Assembly: GCA_003367665.1 (NCBI GenBank)
Contig: QKXI01000004.1
Span: forward strand, 186,001-250,000
DNA: 64,000 nucleotides
Source of the DNA: Leifsonia sp. ku-ls
Lineage (GTDB): Bacteria > Actinomycetota > Actinomycetes > Actinomycetales > Microbacteriaceae
Direction: 5' to 3'
Under the pieces are notes generated by a model. That model was not told the origin of the DNA. It saw only the letters and a program-made list of their open reading frames with translations, and did no database searches. Position 1 is the first letter of the stretch. Each line of letters begins with the position of its first letter. Below, piece after piece: positions 1 through 11,714 of the stretch. A program made the translations under genes and the position numbers.

Positions 1-331
1 CGCCGTCGCCCTCGCGGTGCGCGACTACGGCATCGGGATGAGCCCGCAGGACACCGGCCACGTGTTCGACCGGTTCTGGCGCGCCGACCCGTCGCGCAAG
101 CGCACCCTCGGCGGGACGGGACTCGGGCTGGCGATCTCGCTCGAGGACGCCACCCTCCACTCCGGCTGGCTGCAGGTGTGGTCGGCTCCCGGCGCCGGGT
201 CGTGCTTCCGCCTGACACTGCCGCGGGTCGCGGGGAAAGAGATCACCGCGTCGCCGCTCCCGCTGCCGCCGCTCGACGCCGGCGCCGCGATGCCGCACGC
301 CGCCAGTTCGGGAAGCGAGGCGCGCGCATGA
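1..331 (+). CDS. mtrB: MtrB sensor histidine kinase, C-terminal fragment
   Basis: This is the 3' end of a gene that begins outside the window; the first complete codon is at base 2. About 109 residues are visible and they are the end of a HATPase_c domain: a G1 box (DYGIGM), an F box (FDRFWR) and a G2 box (GGTGLGLAI), followed by a tail of about 35 residues. In actinobacteria mtrB encodes the membrane sensor kinase of the MtrAB system, which controls cell-wall and osmotic responses. Identity rests on the ATPase fragment plus the lpqB gene immediately downstream, which follows mtrB throughout actinobacteria. The stop overlaps the lpqB start in an ATGA, so the two are [15 protein letters not shown] coupled. 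Confidence 0.9.
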   Translation, partial: AVALAVRDYGIGMSPQDTGHVFDRFWRADPSRKRTLGGTGLGLAISLEDATLHSGWLQVWSAPGAGSCFRLTLPRVAGKEITASPLPLPPLDAGAAMPHAASSGSEARA

Positions 332-2034
332 CCCGCGCGACCAGGAAAGCGGTGCGTGCGGCCGTCGCGTCGCTCGCCTCGCTCATGCTGCTCGCGCTCG
401 CCGCGTGCGCGAGCATCCCGGACTCCGGTCCGGTGCGGCAGGGCGCCCCCGTGGCCCAGGTGAACGACCCGCTCGACCTCGACTTCAACCCGTCGCCGCC
501 GGAGAGAGGCGCGAGCCAGCAGCGGATCGTGCAGGGCTTCATCGACGCCGCGTCCAGCCCGAAGAACAACTTCCAGGTCGCCCGCGAGTACCTCACCAAG
601 GCGATGGCCGCGAGCTGGAACCCTGACGAGTCGGTCACGGTCGACGACGGCCGCAACCGCACCTACGACGACCAGGGCACGCTGTGGCGCGTCGAGGTGA
701 CGCCCGTGGCCAACGTGGACGCGGTGGGATCGTTCCACCCGGTTGCGAGCACGGCGCCGGTCGGGCTCAACTACCAGCTGGTGCGCGAGAACGGCGAATG
801 GCGCATCTCGGTCGCGCCGGACGGGGTGGTGATCGACGATCCCACCTTCCGCGCCGTGTACGCGCAGCAGACGCTGTACTTCTACAGCCCGGGCTGGGCG
901 TACCTGGTGCCGGACGCGCGCTGGTTCCCCGCCCGCGTCGCCTCCGCGGCGACGCGGGTGGCGAGCGCCCTGCTCGCCGGACCGGCGCCGTGGCTGACGG
1001 GCGCGGTCGCGACCTCGTTCCCGAAGGGCACGCAGCTCGCGGTGCCGTCGGTGACGACGGCGGGCGGCGTCGCGCAGGTCGACCTGAGCTCCGAGGCGGG
1101 CCAGGCCGATGCCGTGCAGCTCCAACGGATGCAGTACCAACTGGAGCAGTCGCTCGGCAGCCTGGCGCAGAGCGTCCAGCTCTCGATCGAGGGGAACGTG
1201 CAGCAGATCCCGTCGCTCGGCGCGTCGGCCCTGCCGCTGCGGAACCCGCCGGTGGACTCGCATCCGTTCGTCTATCGGGGCGATGTCTTCGGGCCGCTGA
1301 ACGGCGACACCGCCAGCGCGCTCAGCGGGATGAGCGACAAGATCGTCGCGCTCCAGCCGATCGCCGTCACGCTGAGCGCCTCACGCGATCAGGCGGCTGT
1401 GCTGTCGGCGGGCGGGGTGTACTCGGTCCGCAAGAGCGGGGAGCCCGCCCGCGTCGACGGCCGGCCGGGGCTGATCGGACCCTCCGTCGACCCGGACGGT
1501 TGGGTGTGGTCGGTGCCCGCCGACGCGCCGCGCGCCATCCAGGTCGCCACCCCGACCGGCGGCGATCCGCACCCGGTGACCGCCAACTGGCCGGGCGCGA
1601 CGTCGATCCTCTCCCTCGCGGTCTCCCGCGACGGCACGCGCATCGCCGCGCTGCTGCGCACGCCGACCGGGTACTCGCTGATGGCGGCGGGCATCGTGCG
1701 CGGCGGCAACGGTTCGCCCACGTCGCTCACCGACCCGATCGAACTCGCCGTGCCGGACGGCACACCGCGGTCGGCGGCGTGGACGAGCGACCTCACCGTC
1801 GCCGTGCTGAGCACCACGGCCGGGCAGGCGACGGTCATCGCCCAGCAGACCGTCGGGGGCGAGCAGACGACCACGGCGGGGCCCGCCGCCGGACGGACCA
1901 TCGTCGGAGCGTCCGGCCTCGCCCCGTACGTGGTCCTGAGCGACGACGGGACGCTGCTGGCGCCCACCGGAACCGGGTGGCAGGCGCAGACCGACAAGGT
2001 GGGAGCGGTCGCCGTCCAGCAGGGGCAGCCGTAG
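328..2034 (+). CDS. lpqB: Lipoprotein LpqB
   Basis: A 568-residue lipoprotein of the LpqB family, the MtrB partner with GerMN and beta-propeller-like domains. The N-terminus is basic (MTRATRK), then a hydrophobic stretch and the lipobox LAAC with the lipidated cysteine at residue 27. The start was chosen at the ATG that overlaps the mtrB stop (ATGA); the open frame runs further upstream, but only this start gives a signal peptide. LpqB proteins are about 560-590 residues, so this one is full length. It is known to act extracellularly with MtrB; the coupling to mtrB here supports the same role. Confidence 0.93.
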   Translation: MTRATRKAVRAAVASLASLMLLALAACASIPDSGPVRQGAPVAQVNDPLDLDFNPSPPERGASQQRIVQGFIDAASSPKNNFQVAREYLTKAMAASWNPDESVTVDDGRNRTYDDQGTLWRVEVTPVANVDAVGSFHPVASTAPVGLNYQLVRENGEWRISVAPDGVVIDDPTFRAVYAQQTLYFYSPGWAYLVPDARWFPARVASAATRVASALLAGPAPWLTGAVATSFPKGTQLAVPSVTTAGGVAQVDLSSEAGQADAVQLQRMQYQLEQSLGSLAQSVQLSIEGNVQQIPSLGASALPLRNPPVDSHPFVYRGDVFGPLNGDTASALSGMSDKIVALQPIAVTLSASRDQAAVLSAGGVYSVRKSGEPARVDGRPGLIGPSVDPDGWVWSVPADAPRAIQVATPTGGDPHPVTANWPGATSILSLAVSRDGTRIAALLRTPTGYSLMAAGIVRGGNGSPTSLTDPIELAVPDGTPRSAAWTSDLTVAVLSTTAGQATVIAQQTVGGEQTTTAGPAAGRTIVGASGLAPYVVLSDDGTLLAPTGTGWQAQTDKVGAVAVQQGQP

Positions 2035-2125
2035 CGATCCCTCCACAACCCGGGCGTCCGGAGACGTTCTCCACCGTTCCGCCCCTCGGGCCCCACCCGC
2101 GTCCCCGACCGGCGAGGCTCGGACC

Positions 2126-2824
2126 ATGACAGCTCACACCCTGATCCGTGAATCCCTTCTCGATGCCGCCGCTGTGGTGCTCCCCGTGCGGTGCGCCGGA
2201 TGCGGCCGGCCCGACCGCTCGCTCTGCGACGACTGCGGCCGCGCCCTCCGACCGGCGGCCGCTGTCCATGACGCGCGCGGCGTCCCGGTGTGCTCCGCCC
2301 TGCCGTACGACGGCGTCGCGCGCCGGGTGCTCCTCGCCTACAAAGACGGCGGGCGGGTGGATGTGGCGCGCGCTCTCGGCCGGGTGCTGCGGTGCGCGAT
2401 CGCGGAGGCCCAACGGCGCGCGCCGGCCCGAGCGGGGGAGCGGTCCGCGCTGCTGCCGGTGCTGATCCCCTCGACGCGGGCGGCCTGGCGACGGCGGGGG
2501 TACCACCCGACGCGCTCGGTGCTGGCGAGGGCGCACATCCTCGTGCCCCCGCTGTGGCGAGCGCTGCGCCTCTCCCGGCAAACAGCCGACCAGGCGGGCC
2601 TGTCCGTGCAGCAGCGCTCGGGCAACCGAAGCGGCAGCATGGTGGCCTCGCGACGGCTCGACGGGCGGGACTGCCTGATCGTCGACGACATCGTCACGTC
2701 CGGCGCGACGGTCGCCGAGGCGGCCCGTGCGATCCGCTCCGCGGGAGGGTCCGTCGTCGGTGCGGCAGCCATCGCCCGCACGCCCCGCCGGGTCTCGGCG
2801 AGCAGAGAGGCGGTGCCCAGGTGA
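2126..2824 (+). CDS. ComF family phosphoribosyltransferase-like protein
   Basis: A 232-residue ComF-family protein. Near the N-terminus it has a CxxC pair (CAGC) and a second pair (CDDC), a small zinc-ribbon-like knuckle. The C-terminal phosphoribosyltransferase fold carries the PRPP-binding loop LIVDDIVTSGAT at about residues 178-189. ComF proteins are linked to DNA uptake in naturally competent bacteria; in actinobacteria the role is not settled. It lies between lpqB and hpf, matching the position of Rv3242c in M. tuberculosis. A GAGG about 8 nt before the ATG could be the ribosome binding site. Confidence 0.88.
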   Translation: MTAHTLIRESLLDAAAVVLPVRCAGCGRPDRSLCDDCGRALRPAAAVHDARGVPVCSALPYDGVARRVLLAYKDGGRVDVARALGRVLRCAIAEAQRRAPARAGERSALLPVLIPSTRAAWRRRGYHPTRSVLARAHILVPPLWRALRLSRQTADQAGLSVQQRSGNRSGSMVASRRLDGRDCLIVDDIVTSGATVAEAARAIRSAGGSVVGAAAIARTPRRVSASREAVPR

Positions 2825-2952
2825 CGCCCGGGAAATGCCGTGTGTTTTCCGGTTTCCTAATGGCTGCGGCGGCACTACGGTAGTCGGAAAGGCGAGAGCG
2901 ATCCGCCCTTCTTGATCCCGGGCGGACATCGCGCCAGATCAGGGAGGTCTTC

Positions 2953-3654
2953 ATGGACATCAACATCATCGGACGCAACCTGGGCATCACTGATCGTTTC
3001 CGGGAGTACGCCACCGAGAAATCGGAGAAGGTGTCGCACCTGGCCGAACGGGCGATCTCGTTCGAGATCAAGGTCAGCCGCCACAACGAGAAGCTCGGCG
3101 GACAGAACGGTGACGACCGTGTCGAGCTCACGCTCGTGGGCCCGAAGGCCGTCGTGCGGTCGGAGGCGACAGGGCCGGACAAGTACGCGGCCTTCGACAT
3201 CGCCCTCGGCAAGCTCCTGGAGCGCGTGCGGCGGGCGAAGGATCGCAGGAAGGTCCATCGCGGCCAGCACAGGCCCACCTCGTTGCGCGAGGCGAGCACC
3301 GACGGCTTCAGTGCGGTCGGACTCGCGGCGGCTCCCGTCGCCGTGCTCGACCAGGTCCGCACGGGCAGCCTGCCTGCCGTGTCCGATGAGACGGAGGAGA
3401 CCGCGGAGACCGAGGAGGAGTACTGCCCGGTCGTGATCCGCAAGAAGGTGTTCGCCTCCGTGCCCATGACCGTCGACGACGCGCTCTACTACATGGAGCT
3501 CGTCGGTCACGACTTCTACCTCTTCGTCGACCAGGAGACCAAGCGTCCGAGCGTGGTCTACCGCCGGAAGGGCTGGGACTACGGCGTGATCTCCCTCGAC
3601 GAGGACGCCGACGAACTGCAGGAGGTCGCCACCGCCGCGCGCAAGCTCGGCTGA
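2953..3654 (+). CDS. hpf: Ribosome hibernation promoting factor, long form
   Basis: A 233-residue long-form HPF. Residues 1 to about 105 form the S30AE domain that sits in the ribosome's mRNA/tRNA channel. After an acidic linker (many E and T near residues 140-155), the C-terminal domain beginning about residue 157 (YCPVVIRKK) mediates 100S dimerisation in the family. The start is well supported by GGGAGG five bases before the ATG. It has its own upstream gap of 128 bp after comF and ends before a strong hairpin, so it is probably a single-gene transcript, as expected for a stationary-phase or stress gene. Confidence 0.95.
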   Translation: MDINIIGRNLGITDRFREYATEKSEKVSHLAERAISFEIKVSRHNEKLGGQNGDDRVELTLVGPKAVVRSEATGPDKYAAFDIALGKLLERVRRAKDRRKVHRGQHRPTSLREASTDGFSAVGLAAAPVAVLDQVRTGSLPAVSDETEETAETEEEYCPVVIRKKVFASVPMTVDDALYYMELVGHDFYLFVDQETKRPSVVYRRKGWDYGVISLDEDADELQEVATAARKLG

Positions 3655-3670
3655 CGGCCACCCCGCGACA

Positions 3671-3711
3671 GCGCCGATGGCGCCCGCCCGGGCGGCGGTC
3701 GCCATCGGCGC
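3671..3711 (+). terminator. Hairpin terminator after hpf
   Basis: Perfect 12-bp inverted repeat GCGCCGATGGCG / CGCCATCGGCGC with a 17-nt GC-rich loop, 16 bp after the hpf stop. There is no clear T-run, as is common in high-GC actinobacteria. It separates hpf from the oppositely oriented beta-lactamase gene. Confidence 0.7.
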
Positions 3712-3770
3712 CGGGGAGCGGTGCGCCGGGCCGACCCAGTCCCTGGCCCCTCACCGGCGCCCGCCGTCGC

Positions 3771-4694
3771 TCAGGAGAACGCGGTCGCGACCGCGCGTGC
3801 CGCGTCGGCGATGAGCGCGTTGTCGTAGGCGGCGTCCTTCGCCTGCTTGCGGGACATGACGACCAGGACGATCGGCGCACCGCCGGGCGGCTGCACCACG
3901 GCGACGTCGTTCCGTGTTCCGTAGGCGGCGGCTCCGGACTTGTCGGCCACCGTCCAGTCCGCCGGAACGCCGGTGCGGATGAGGGCGGCGCCGGTCGCGT
4001 TGCCGGTCATGTCGTCCAGCAGGAGTCGCCTCCGCTCGGGAGAGAGCGCGTCGCCGACCGCGTACGACCGCAGGGCGGCCGCAAGGGCGCGAGGCGTGCT
4101 CGTGTCGCGATCGTCGCCGGGCGTCGCCTCGTTCAGGTCGGGTTCCTCCCGCGCCACCGTGGTGGTCGTGTCGCCGAGCGCGCGGAGCGCCCGCTGCAGG
4201 CCATCGGGACCGCCGAGCTGACGGAAGAGGAGGTTGGCGGCGGTGTTGTCGCTCGACCGCAGCGCGGCGGCGATCACGTCGCGCAGCGGCATCCCCTCGC
4301 CGACGTGCCCTTCGGTCACCGGGGAGTACGACACGAGGTCGTCCGCGGTGTACCGCACGGTCGCGTCCAGGTCGGCGTCGTCGACCGACGCGAGCACCGC
4401 GCCGGCCAGCAGCGCCTTCGAGGTGGAGGCGTAGGCGAAGCGCTCGTCCGCGCGGTAGCCGACCGCGCGGCCGGTGGAGGTGTCGACCGCGTACACGCCG
4501 AGCGTCGCGTCGTACGTCTCCTCCAGGCCGCGGAGTGCCGCGACGGCGCCCGCCACCCGGGCGTCGGCGACCGCCGTGGGAGTCGCGGTGACGGAGGGTG
4601 ATGGGTGTCCTGCGGGGCCCGTCGTCGCGCAGCCGGTGAGCAGCGCGGCGACCGCGACCGTGAGCGCGGCGGCGCGGAGCCGGATCGATGCCAT
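3771..4694 (-). CDS. Class A beta-lactamase, lipoprotein
   Basis: A 307-residue class A serine beta-lactamase that would hydrolyse penicillin-type antibiotics outside the membrane. All catalytic motifs are present: SxxK as STSK (S90-K93), SDN at 148-150, the omega-loop ExxLN at E184-N188, and KSG at 252-254 in place of the more common KTG. The N-terminus is a lipoprotein signal with lipobox LLTGC (C22), so the mature enzyme is predicted to be membrane-tethered. GGAAAGG lies 6 nt before the ATG. It is transcribed divergently from a gene that looks like a collapsed LysR/BlaB regulator. Confidence 0.92.
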   Translation of the reverse strand: MASIRLRAAALTVAVAALLTGCATTGPAGHPSPSVTATPTAVADARVAGAVAALRGLEETYDATLGVYAVDTSTGRAVGYRADERFAYASTSKALLAGAVLASVDDADLDATVRYTADDLVSYSPVTEGHVGEGMPLRDVIAAALRSSDNTAANLLFRQLGGPDGLQRALRALGDTTTTVAREEPDLNEATPGDDRDTSTPRALAAALRSYAVGDALSPERRRLLLDDMTGNATGAALIRTGVPADWTVADKSGAAAYGTRNDVAVVQPPGGAPIVLVVMSRKQAKDAAYDNALIADAARAVATAFS

Positions 4695-4824
4695 GGTGTT
4701 CCTTTCCTTCGGCGGAGCCCCAGGAAACCGCGGGAGCAGCAGGCCCCGCCAAGCACATTCCGCGTTGTTCCATGACGGAACGGGATGACCGGCCGGCTGT
4801 CTGCTCCTTCGGAGCGCGTCTGGT

Positions 4825-4830
4825 TAGTAT
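4825..4830 (+). promoter_or_regulatory. -10 box of a predicted leaderless promoter
   Basis: TAGTAT, preceded by TGGT (extended -10-like), ends 8 nt before the ATG at 4839, and no Shine-Dalgarno is present. This supports the LysR-homologous ATG as the true start. Confidence 0.45.
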
Positions 4831-4838
4831 CCGGCGTC

Positions 4839-5546
4839 ATGGATATCGTCGCCGCCTGTCGTGCGTTCGTGAGCGTCAGCGACCGCGGCAGCTTCACGAT
4901 CGGAGCCGCGGCGGCGGAGGTGGCCGTGGAGGACCTCGTCTACCTGAGCGTGGCCCTCAGCGACGGGACCGCCTCCGACGCCCTGTTCGAGCTGACGCCC
5001 GCCGCGGAGGTGTCCGCCGTCCTCGCCGCGCTCGGCCGGCCGGGGGTGCGCATCCGCCACGGTGCGGGCTCCCTCTCGGCCACCCTCGCGGAACAGCTGC
5101 CGCCCGGCGACGCCCACCTCGCCCACCGGGTGGCGATCGCCGGTCGCACGCGCGGCGGCGGCCACGCGCTGCCCCGGCTGGGCGTGACGGACTCCACGAC
5201 CGCCTCCCCGCGGGAGGTGGCCGACTGGCTGGAGGACCTGTGGCGGCCGCGTCTGCCGGAGCCGGTCGCGGGCCGGATGCGGGAGCTGATGGCGGCGAAC
5301 GTGCACAGGACGCGGCTCGCTCCCGACTTCGCGTCGGACGCGTCCCGCTGGTGGTCGAAGACCGGGACGCTGCTGACCCTCCGACACGAGGCGGGCGTGG
5401 TGGAGCACGACGACGGAACGGCGTTCGCCGTGGTCGCCCTGACCGAGTCGGGCGTCGCGGCCGCGCACCAGCCCGCGGCCGAAGCGCTGATGGGACGGAT
5501 CGCCCGCCGGATGCACGACGAGCTCCGGCGGCGCGCCTGGGGGTGA
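4839..5546 (+). CDS. LysR N-terminus / BlaB-like penicillin-recognising protein chimera
   Basis: A 235-residue protein that looks like two genes joined. Residues 1 to about 26 read like the first helix of a LysR regulator (MDIVAACRAFVSVSDRGSFT). From about residue 28 it becomes a serine beta-lactamase-like domain with SDG at 41-43 and KTG at 174-176. The SxxK nucleophile region is absent, and so are the LysR recognition helix and effector domain. In Streptomyces cacaoi the beta-lactamase gene blaL is divergent from a LysR gene (blaA) and blaB, whose product carries SxxK, SDG and KTG. This gene sits exactly where blaA-blaB would be. I infer an in-frame deletion fusing them; enzymatic activity is unlikely. 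An upstream ATG at 4785 in the same frame is possible but lacks homology. Confidence 0.7.
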   Translation: MDIVAACRAFVSVSDRGSFTIGAAAAEVAVEDLVYLSVALSDGTASDALFELTPAAEVSAVLAALGRPGVRIRHGAGSLSATLAEQLPPGDAHLAHRVAIAGRTRGGGHALPRLGVTDSTTASPREVADWLEDLWRPRLPEPVAGRMRELMAANVHRTRLAPDFASDASRWWSKTGTLLTLRHEAGVVEHDDGTAFAVVALTESGVAAAHQPAAEALMGRIARRMHDELRRRAWG

Positions 5547-5705
5547 CCCTTCGGAGGGGACGTTGAGGTGCCTCTCAGGACGCACGGGCCGAACGCGGGG
5601 GCTGAACAAGTAGCATGTCCATAGCGTCGGCGGAGTCTGCCGTCCGGCGTGCGTCCGCCGGGGCGCCGGGCCCTTGGCCCGACCGATCATAAGTGGAGTG
5701 CATCA

Positions 5706-8513
<2,808 letters not shown>

Positions 8514-8528
8514 ACTGACGCACGGTCA

Positions 8529-8563
8529 CGGAAATGGCGGTCCCGGGAGGGGCCGCCATTTCC
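8529..8563 (+). terminator. secA terminator
   Basis: Near-perfect 15-bp stem (one G-T pair) built on GGAAATGGCGG / CCGCCATTTCC with a short loop, followed by TTTGCG. It begins 15 bp after the secA stop. Confidence 0.8.
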
Positions 8564-8946
8564 GTTTGCGCGAGTTTGCGGCCCCTCGGGGCGGGTGCCC
8601 TGGTCGCGTGGGGCGTGCGTAATCACCTGGGATCGGCGTTCCGCGCTTGTTGTGGCCACGCGGGCTGCGGTGGGGGAGAGGCGTCGTTAGGCAGCCAGTG
8701 CCGCCCGCTGGGGATGGCACCGGCTGCCTGTCGTAACGGCAACGGAAGGCGGCTGCGTACCGCGACGGCGGAAGGGTTCGTGCCATAGCGGACAGCCGCC
8801 CGCTGTGACCTTCACGGAAGGCGACGGTGGCGTCCATCGAGCGGCCGGCAGGCATGGACGTGCCACCGACGGCGTCCTTCTCTGCTAGCCGACACTCACC
8901 CGGCTAGCGGACAGCACGCGGCCACCACCGCCGACCGCCCCCACCG
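8564..8946. other. Structured 380-bp gap without a convincing gene
   Basis: No ORF here has coding character. The stretch holds four further stem-forming inverted repeats: 8690-8728 (13-bp arms, one G-T pair), 8748-8754 with 8794-8800 (GGCGGCT/AGCCGCC), 8826-8867 (GGTGGC-GTCCAT arms with a 2-nt bulge) and 8884-8908 (GCTAGCCG/CGGCTAGC). It also holds three direct repeat pairs: CCGCCCGCTG at 8701 and 8796, ACGGAAGGCG at 8742 and 8814, and TAGCGGACAGC at 8786 and 8905. It may encode a non-coding RNA or be a decayed repeat element. Confidence 0.4.
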
Positions 8947-9537
8947 TCACAGCACGTTGATTGCGCTCGCCCGCCAGCGCGACCTGTGCCGCTCGAGACG
9001 GATCGCCACGGCGCGCGAGCGGGCCGGCTGGTGCACCATGACGACCGCCTCGATCACGTCTTTCGTCGGTGAGCTCAGCTTGGGGTCACCGATGTGCACT
9101 CTCGGTCGCGGGACGCTGTCGGCGGAGTCCTGGCGTGCCCGCTGGGCGAGGAGGTTGCGGCGGAGCAGGTGGACGTACACGGCGTCCGTCACCCAGCGGG
9201 CGAGCTGGTCGAGGGACCGGGCGCCCGCGAGGATCTCGACCACGCAGCGGGCGAGGGACGCGCAGAGGATGGAGGGGCTGGGGTCCACCGCGTCGGCGAG
9301 GTCGGCGCCGGCGTGCAGCGGGGCGGCACCGTCGGGCCCGACCGGTGCCAGCGGGCTCGGCGCAAGCGCGCGAGCCGTCGGGACGTCGACGAGGTCCACC
9401 TCCGCCTCGGCGAGGCCGAGAGAGGCGAGGGCCACCCGGTCGCGAGTCGCGATCGCCCGGTGTGCGGCGGTGCGTTGCCCGCGCAGCGGACGGTGGACAG
9501 CGGCGGGTCGGACCGGTGCGGGGGCGAGGTGGTGCAT
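8947..9537 (-). CDS. Rv3235-family protein (DUF6459)
   Basis: A 196-residue protein resembling the actinobacterial Rv3235/DUF6459 family, small proteins usually encoded near secA whose function is not known. The family core is the segment around VVEILAGARSLDQLARWV (about residues 98-115), followed by a short alpha-beta region with basic residues. The N-terminal 90 residues are Ala/Pro-rich and probably disordered. The ATG at 9537 was preferred to an in-frame start 14 codons upstream because AGGAAAG lies 4 nt in front of it. Its end faces the structured secA-downstream gap. Confidence 0.75.
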   Translation of the reverse strand: MHHLAPAPVRPAAVHRPLRGQRTAAHRAIATRDRVALASLGLAEAEVDLVDVPTARALAPSPLAPVGPDGAAPLHAGADLADAVDPSPSILCASLARCVVEILAGARSLDQLARWVTDAVYVHLLRRNLLAQRARQDSADSVPRPRVHIGDPKLSSPTKDVIEAVVMVHQPARSRAVAIRLERHRSRWRASAINVL

Positions 9538-9685
9538 GTTCTTTCCTAACGTGGTGCGTGTCGGTCGACCGACGTTCATCGACCGTGTGGTAGTGCGAGT
9601 TCACAGCCAAGCAGGGTCTTCGAGCGGAGGTCCAGGGCACGAACGCGTTGTGGATAACTCGCGTCATCGAGAGTCCGGCCGCGTT

Positions 9686-9691
9686 TAGGAT
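9686..9691 (+). promoter_or_regulatory. -10 box for leaderless pdtaS
   Basis: TAGGAT ends 6 nt before the GTG at 9698. Transcription would begin at or next to the start codon. Confidence 0.5.
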
Positions 9692-9697
9692 GGTCAG

Positions 9698-11191
9698 GTG
9701 TCGACGCTCAGTGATCTCGTCCAGGCCCACGGCCGTTCCTCCGAGGCCGATGTCGAGTGGCTGCACGGGCTCGTGGGCGACTGGCAGCTGCTGGCCGATC
9801 TGGCGTTCGCCGACATCGTCCTCTGGGTGCCCACCGTCGACGACGACTTCGTCGCCGTGGCGCACGCGCGCCCGTCCTCCGCGGCGACGCTGTTCTACCG
9901 CGACTTCGTCGGGCAGCGCATCAAGCCGGAGTGGCGACAGCAGGTGACCGACGCCTACCGGTCGAAGCAGATCATCGACACCTCCGCGCCGGACTGGTAC
10001 GAGGAGACGCCGACGCGCGTGCGGGCCGTCCCGGTCATCCGGCGCCTCTCCGTCCACTCGCCGGAGACGGCGGACGAGCCGGTGGCCGTGATCACCCGGC
10101 ACACCAACCTGAGCGAGGCGCGCACGCCCAGCCGCCAGGAGCTCACCTTCAACGAGTGCGCCAACGACCTGTTCAACATGATCGCGACGGGCGACTTCCC
10201 CGACCTCGGCGCACCGGCCGCGCCCCGGCGCGGCGCCCCGCGTGCGGCCGACGGCCTGATCCGGCTCGACGTGGACGGCGTCACCACCTTCGCGAGCCCC
10301 AACGCCCTGAGCGCGTTCAACCGGATGGGGTTCACCGGCGAGCTGGAGGGCGAGTCTCTCGCGAACGTGACCACCGGCCTGCTCGCGGGCACCATCACGG
10401 TGGACGAGTCGCTCCCGCTCGTGGTCACCGGTCGCGCTCCCTGGCGCACCGACATCGAGGCGCGCGGCGTCACGGTGTCGCTGCGCGCCATCCCGATCCG
10501 CAACCGCGGCGAGCGGGTCGGCGCGATCGTGCTCTGTCGCGACGTGTCGGAGCAGCGCCACCAGGAGCGCGAGCTCATCACCAAGGACGCGACGATCCGC
10601 GAGATCCACCACCGGGTGAAGAACAACCTCCAGACGGTGGCCTCGCTGTTGCGCATCCAGGCCAGGCGCACGCACTCGGAGGAGGCGCGGGAGGCGCTCA
10701 GCCAGGCCATGCGGCGCGTGGCAGCCATCGCCGTGGTCCACGACACGCTCTCGACCGGGCTCGCGCAGATCGTCGACTTCGACGACGTCTTCGACCGCGT
10801 CCTGCTGCTCGTGGCGGAGGTCGCGGCGAGCCACACCACGACGGTGCACCCGAAGAAGTCGGGCACGTTCGGTCAGCTGCCGTCGGAGTACGCCACGCCG
10901 CTCGCGCTGGCCCTCACCGAGCTGGTCACGAACGCGGTGGAGCACGGTCTCGCGGGACGCGAGGGCGAGGTCGAGATCGTCGCGCGGCGCTCCGACGACT
11001 CCCTCACGGTGAAGGTCGTCGACAACGGTTCCGGGCTCCCGGAGGGCAAGGTCGGCAGCGGTCTCGGCACGCAGATCGTCCGCACGCTCATCCAGGGCGA
11101 GCTGGGCGGCGCCATCGACTGGCACACGATGATGGGACAGGGCACCGAGGTGACCATCGAGGTGCCGCTGCGTTACCTCACCAAGCTCTGA
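9698..11191 (+). CDS. pdtaS: Sensor histidine kinase PdtaS
   Basis: A 497-residue cytosolic histidine kinase with no membrane segments. Domain order: GAF-like sensor (about 1-150), a PAS-like region (about 185-285, ending CRDVSEQRHQ), a HisKA_2 dimerisation domain with EIHHRVKNNLQTVASLL (phospho-His near residue 305), and HATPase_c with ALTELVTNAVEHG and DNGSGLP. In mycobacteria PdtaS pairs with the RNA-binding antiterminator PdtaR; no pdtaR is in the window. Neighbouring whiB1 matches the M. tuberculosis order Rv3220c-Rv3219. The start is a GTG close behind a -10 box, consistent with a leaderless mRNA. Confidence 0.93.
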   Translation: MSTLSDLVQAHGRSSEADVEWLHGLVGDWQLLADLAFADIVLWVPTVDDDFVAVAHARPSSAATLFYRDFVGQRIKPEWRQQVTDAYRSKQIIDTSAPDWYEETPTRVRAVPVIRRLSVHSPETADEPVAVITRHTNLSEARTPSRQELTFNECANDLFNMIATGDFPDLGAPAAPRRGAPRAADGLIRLDVDGVTTFASPNALSAFNRMGFTGELEGESLANVTTGLLAGTITVDESLPLVVTGRAPWRTDIEARGVTVSLRAIPIRNRGERVGAIVLCRDVSEQRHQERELITKDATIREIHHRVKNNLQTVASLLRIQARRTHSEEAREALSQAMRRVAAIAVVHDTLSTGLAQIVDFDDVFDRVLLLVAEVAASHTTTVHPKKSGTFGQLPSEYATPLALALTELVTNAVEHGLAGREGEVEIVARRSDDSLTVKVVDNGSGLPEGKVGSGLGTQIVRTLIQGELGGAIDWHTMMGQGTEVTIEVPLRYLTKL

Positions 11192-11221
11192 CGGCCGGAG
11201 CCCGTCGCGGCAACGAAGAAG

Positions 11222-11263
11222 CCGAGGGGCGCTCGGATGCTAGGTGTGTGAGCGCCGCCTCGG
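11222..11263. terminator. Candidate terminator between pdtaS and whiB1
   Basis: Inverted repeat CCGAGG-GCGCTC / GAGCGC-CCTCGG with small bulges and a 15-nt loop. It lies between two convergent genes and could serve both. Confidence 0.45.
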
Positions 11264-11314
11264 CGATGTCGTGCGCGCAGATTCGGGTCCGCGCCGACGG
11301 TGGTGCAGCGGGTG

Positions 11315-11563
11315 TCAGGAGGCGCGACGCGCGCGGGCGGCGCGGCGCTTCAGGGCACGGCGCTCGTCCTCGGAGAGGCCGCCCCAGACGCCCGAGTCCT
11401 GACCGGTCTCGAGGGCGTACTGCAGGCAGATCTCGGTGACGGTGCAGCGGGCGCAGACCGCCTTCGCCTTGTCGATCTGGTCGACCGCAGGGCCGGTGTT
11501 GCCGACCGGGAAGAACAGCTCGGGGTCCGCGGTGAGGCAGGCGGCTTTGTCGCGCCAATCCAT
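11315..11563 (-). CDS. whiB1: WhiB-family iron-sulfur transcription factor (WhiB1-type)
   Basis: An 82-residue WhiB protein. The four cluster-binding cysteines are C9, C37, C40 and C46, giving the Cx27-Cx2-Cx5-C spacing that holds a [4Fe-4S] cluster sensitive to NO and O2. They are followed by the GVWGG turn (58-62) and a basic C-terminal tail (RRALKRRAARARR) for DNA contact. Position next to pdtaS supports whiB1. AAGGAG lies 9 nt before the ATG. WhiB1 is an essential regulator in mycobacteria that works with the housekeeping sigma factor. Confidence 0.94.
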   Translation of the reverse strand: MDWRDKAACLTADPELFFPVGNTGPAVDQIDKAKAVCARCTVTEICLQYALETGQDSGVWGGLSEDERRALKRRAARARRAS

Positions 11564-11608
11564 GAAGATGTGCTCCTTGTTTACTGGGTTTCCTGACCCG
11601 AGAGGGCC

Positions 11609-11637
11609 ATAGAATGCAGGTAAGCAGCCGGGTTTCA
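11609..11637 (-). promoter_or_regulatory. Candidate whiB1 promoter
   Basis: On the minus strand TGAAAC (11632-11637) and TTCTAT (11609-11614) are 17 bp apart, which would give a leader of about 40 nt to the whiB1 ATG. An inverted repeat TAAGCA/TGCTTA (11621-11626, 11641-11646) overlaps this region and could be a regulator site. The assignment is by inspection only. Confidence 0.3.
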
Positions 11638-11714
11638 GGGTGCTTAGATCCGTGGGGAATCAGACCTGCCCACGACCCTGTGAGCGTTAACTCGACCGCT
11701 GAATATGCTCCCAT

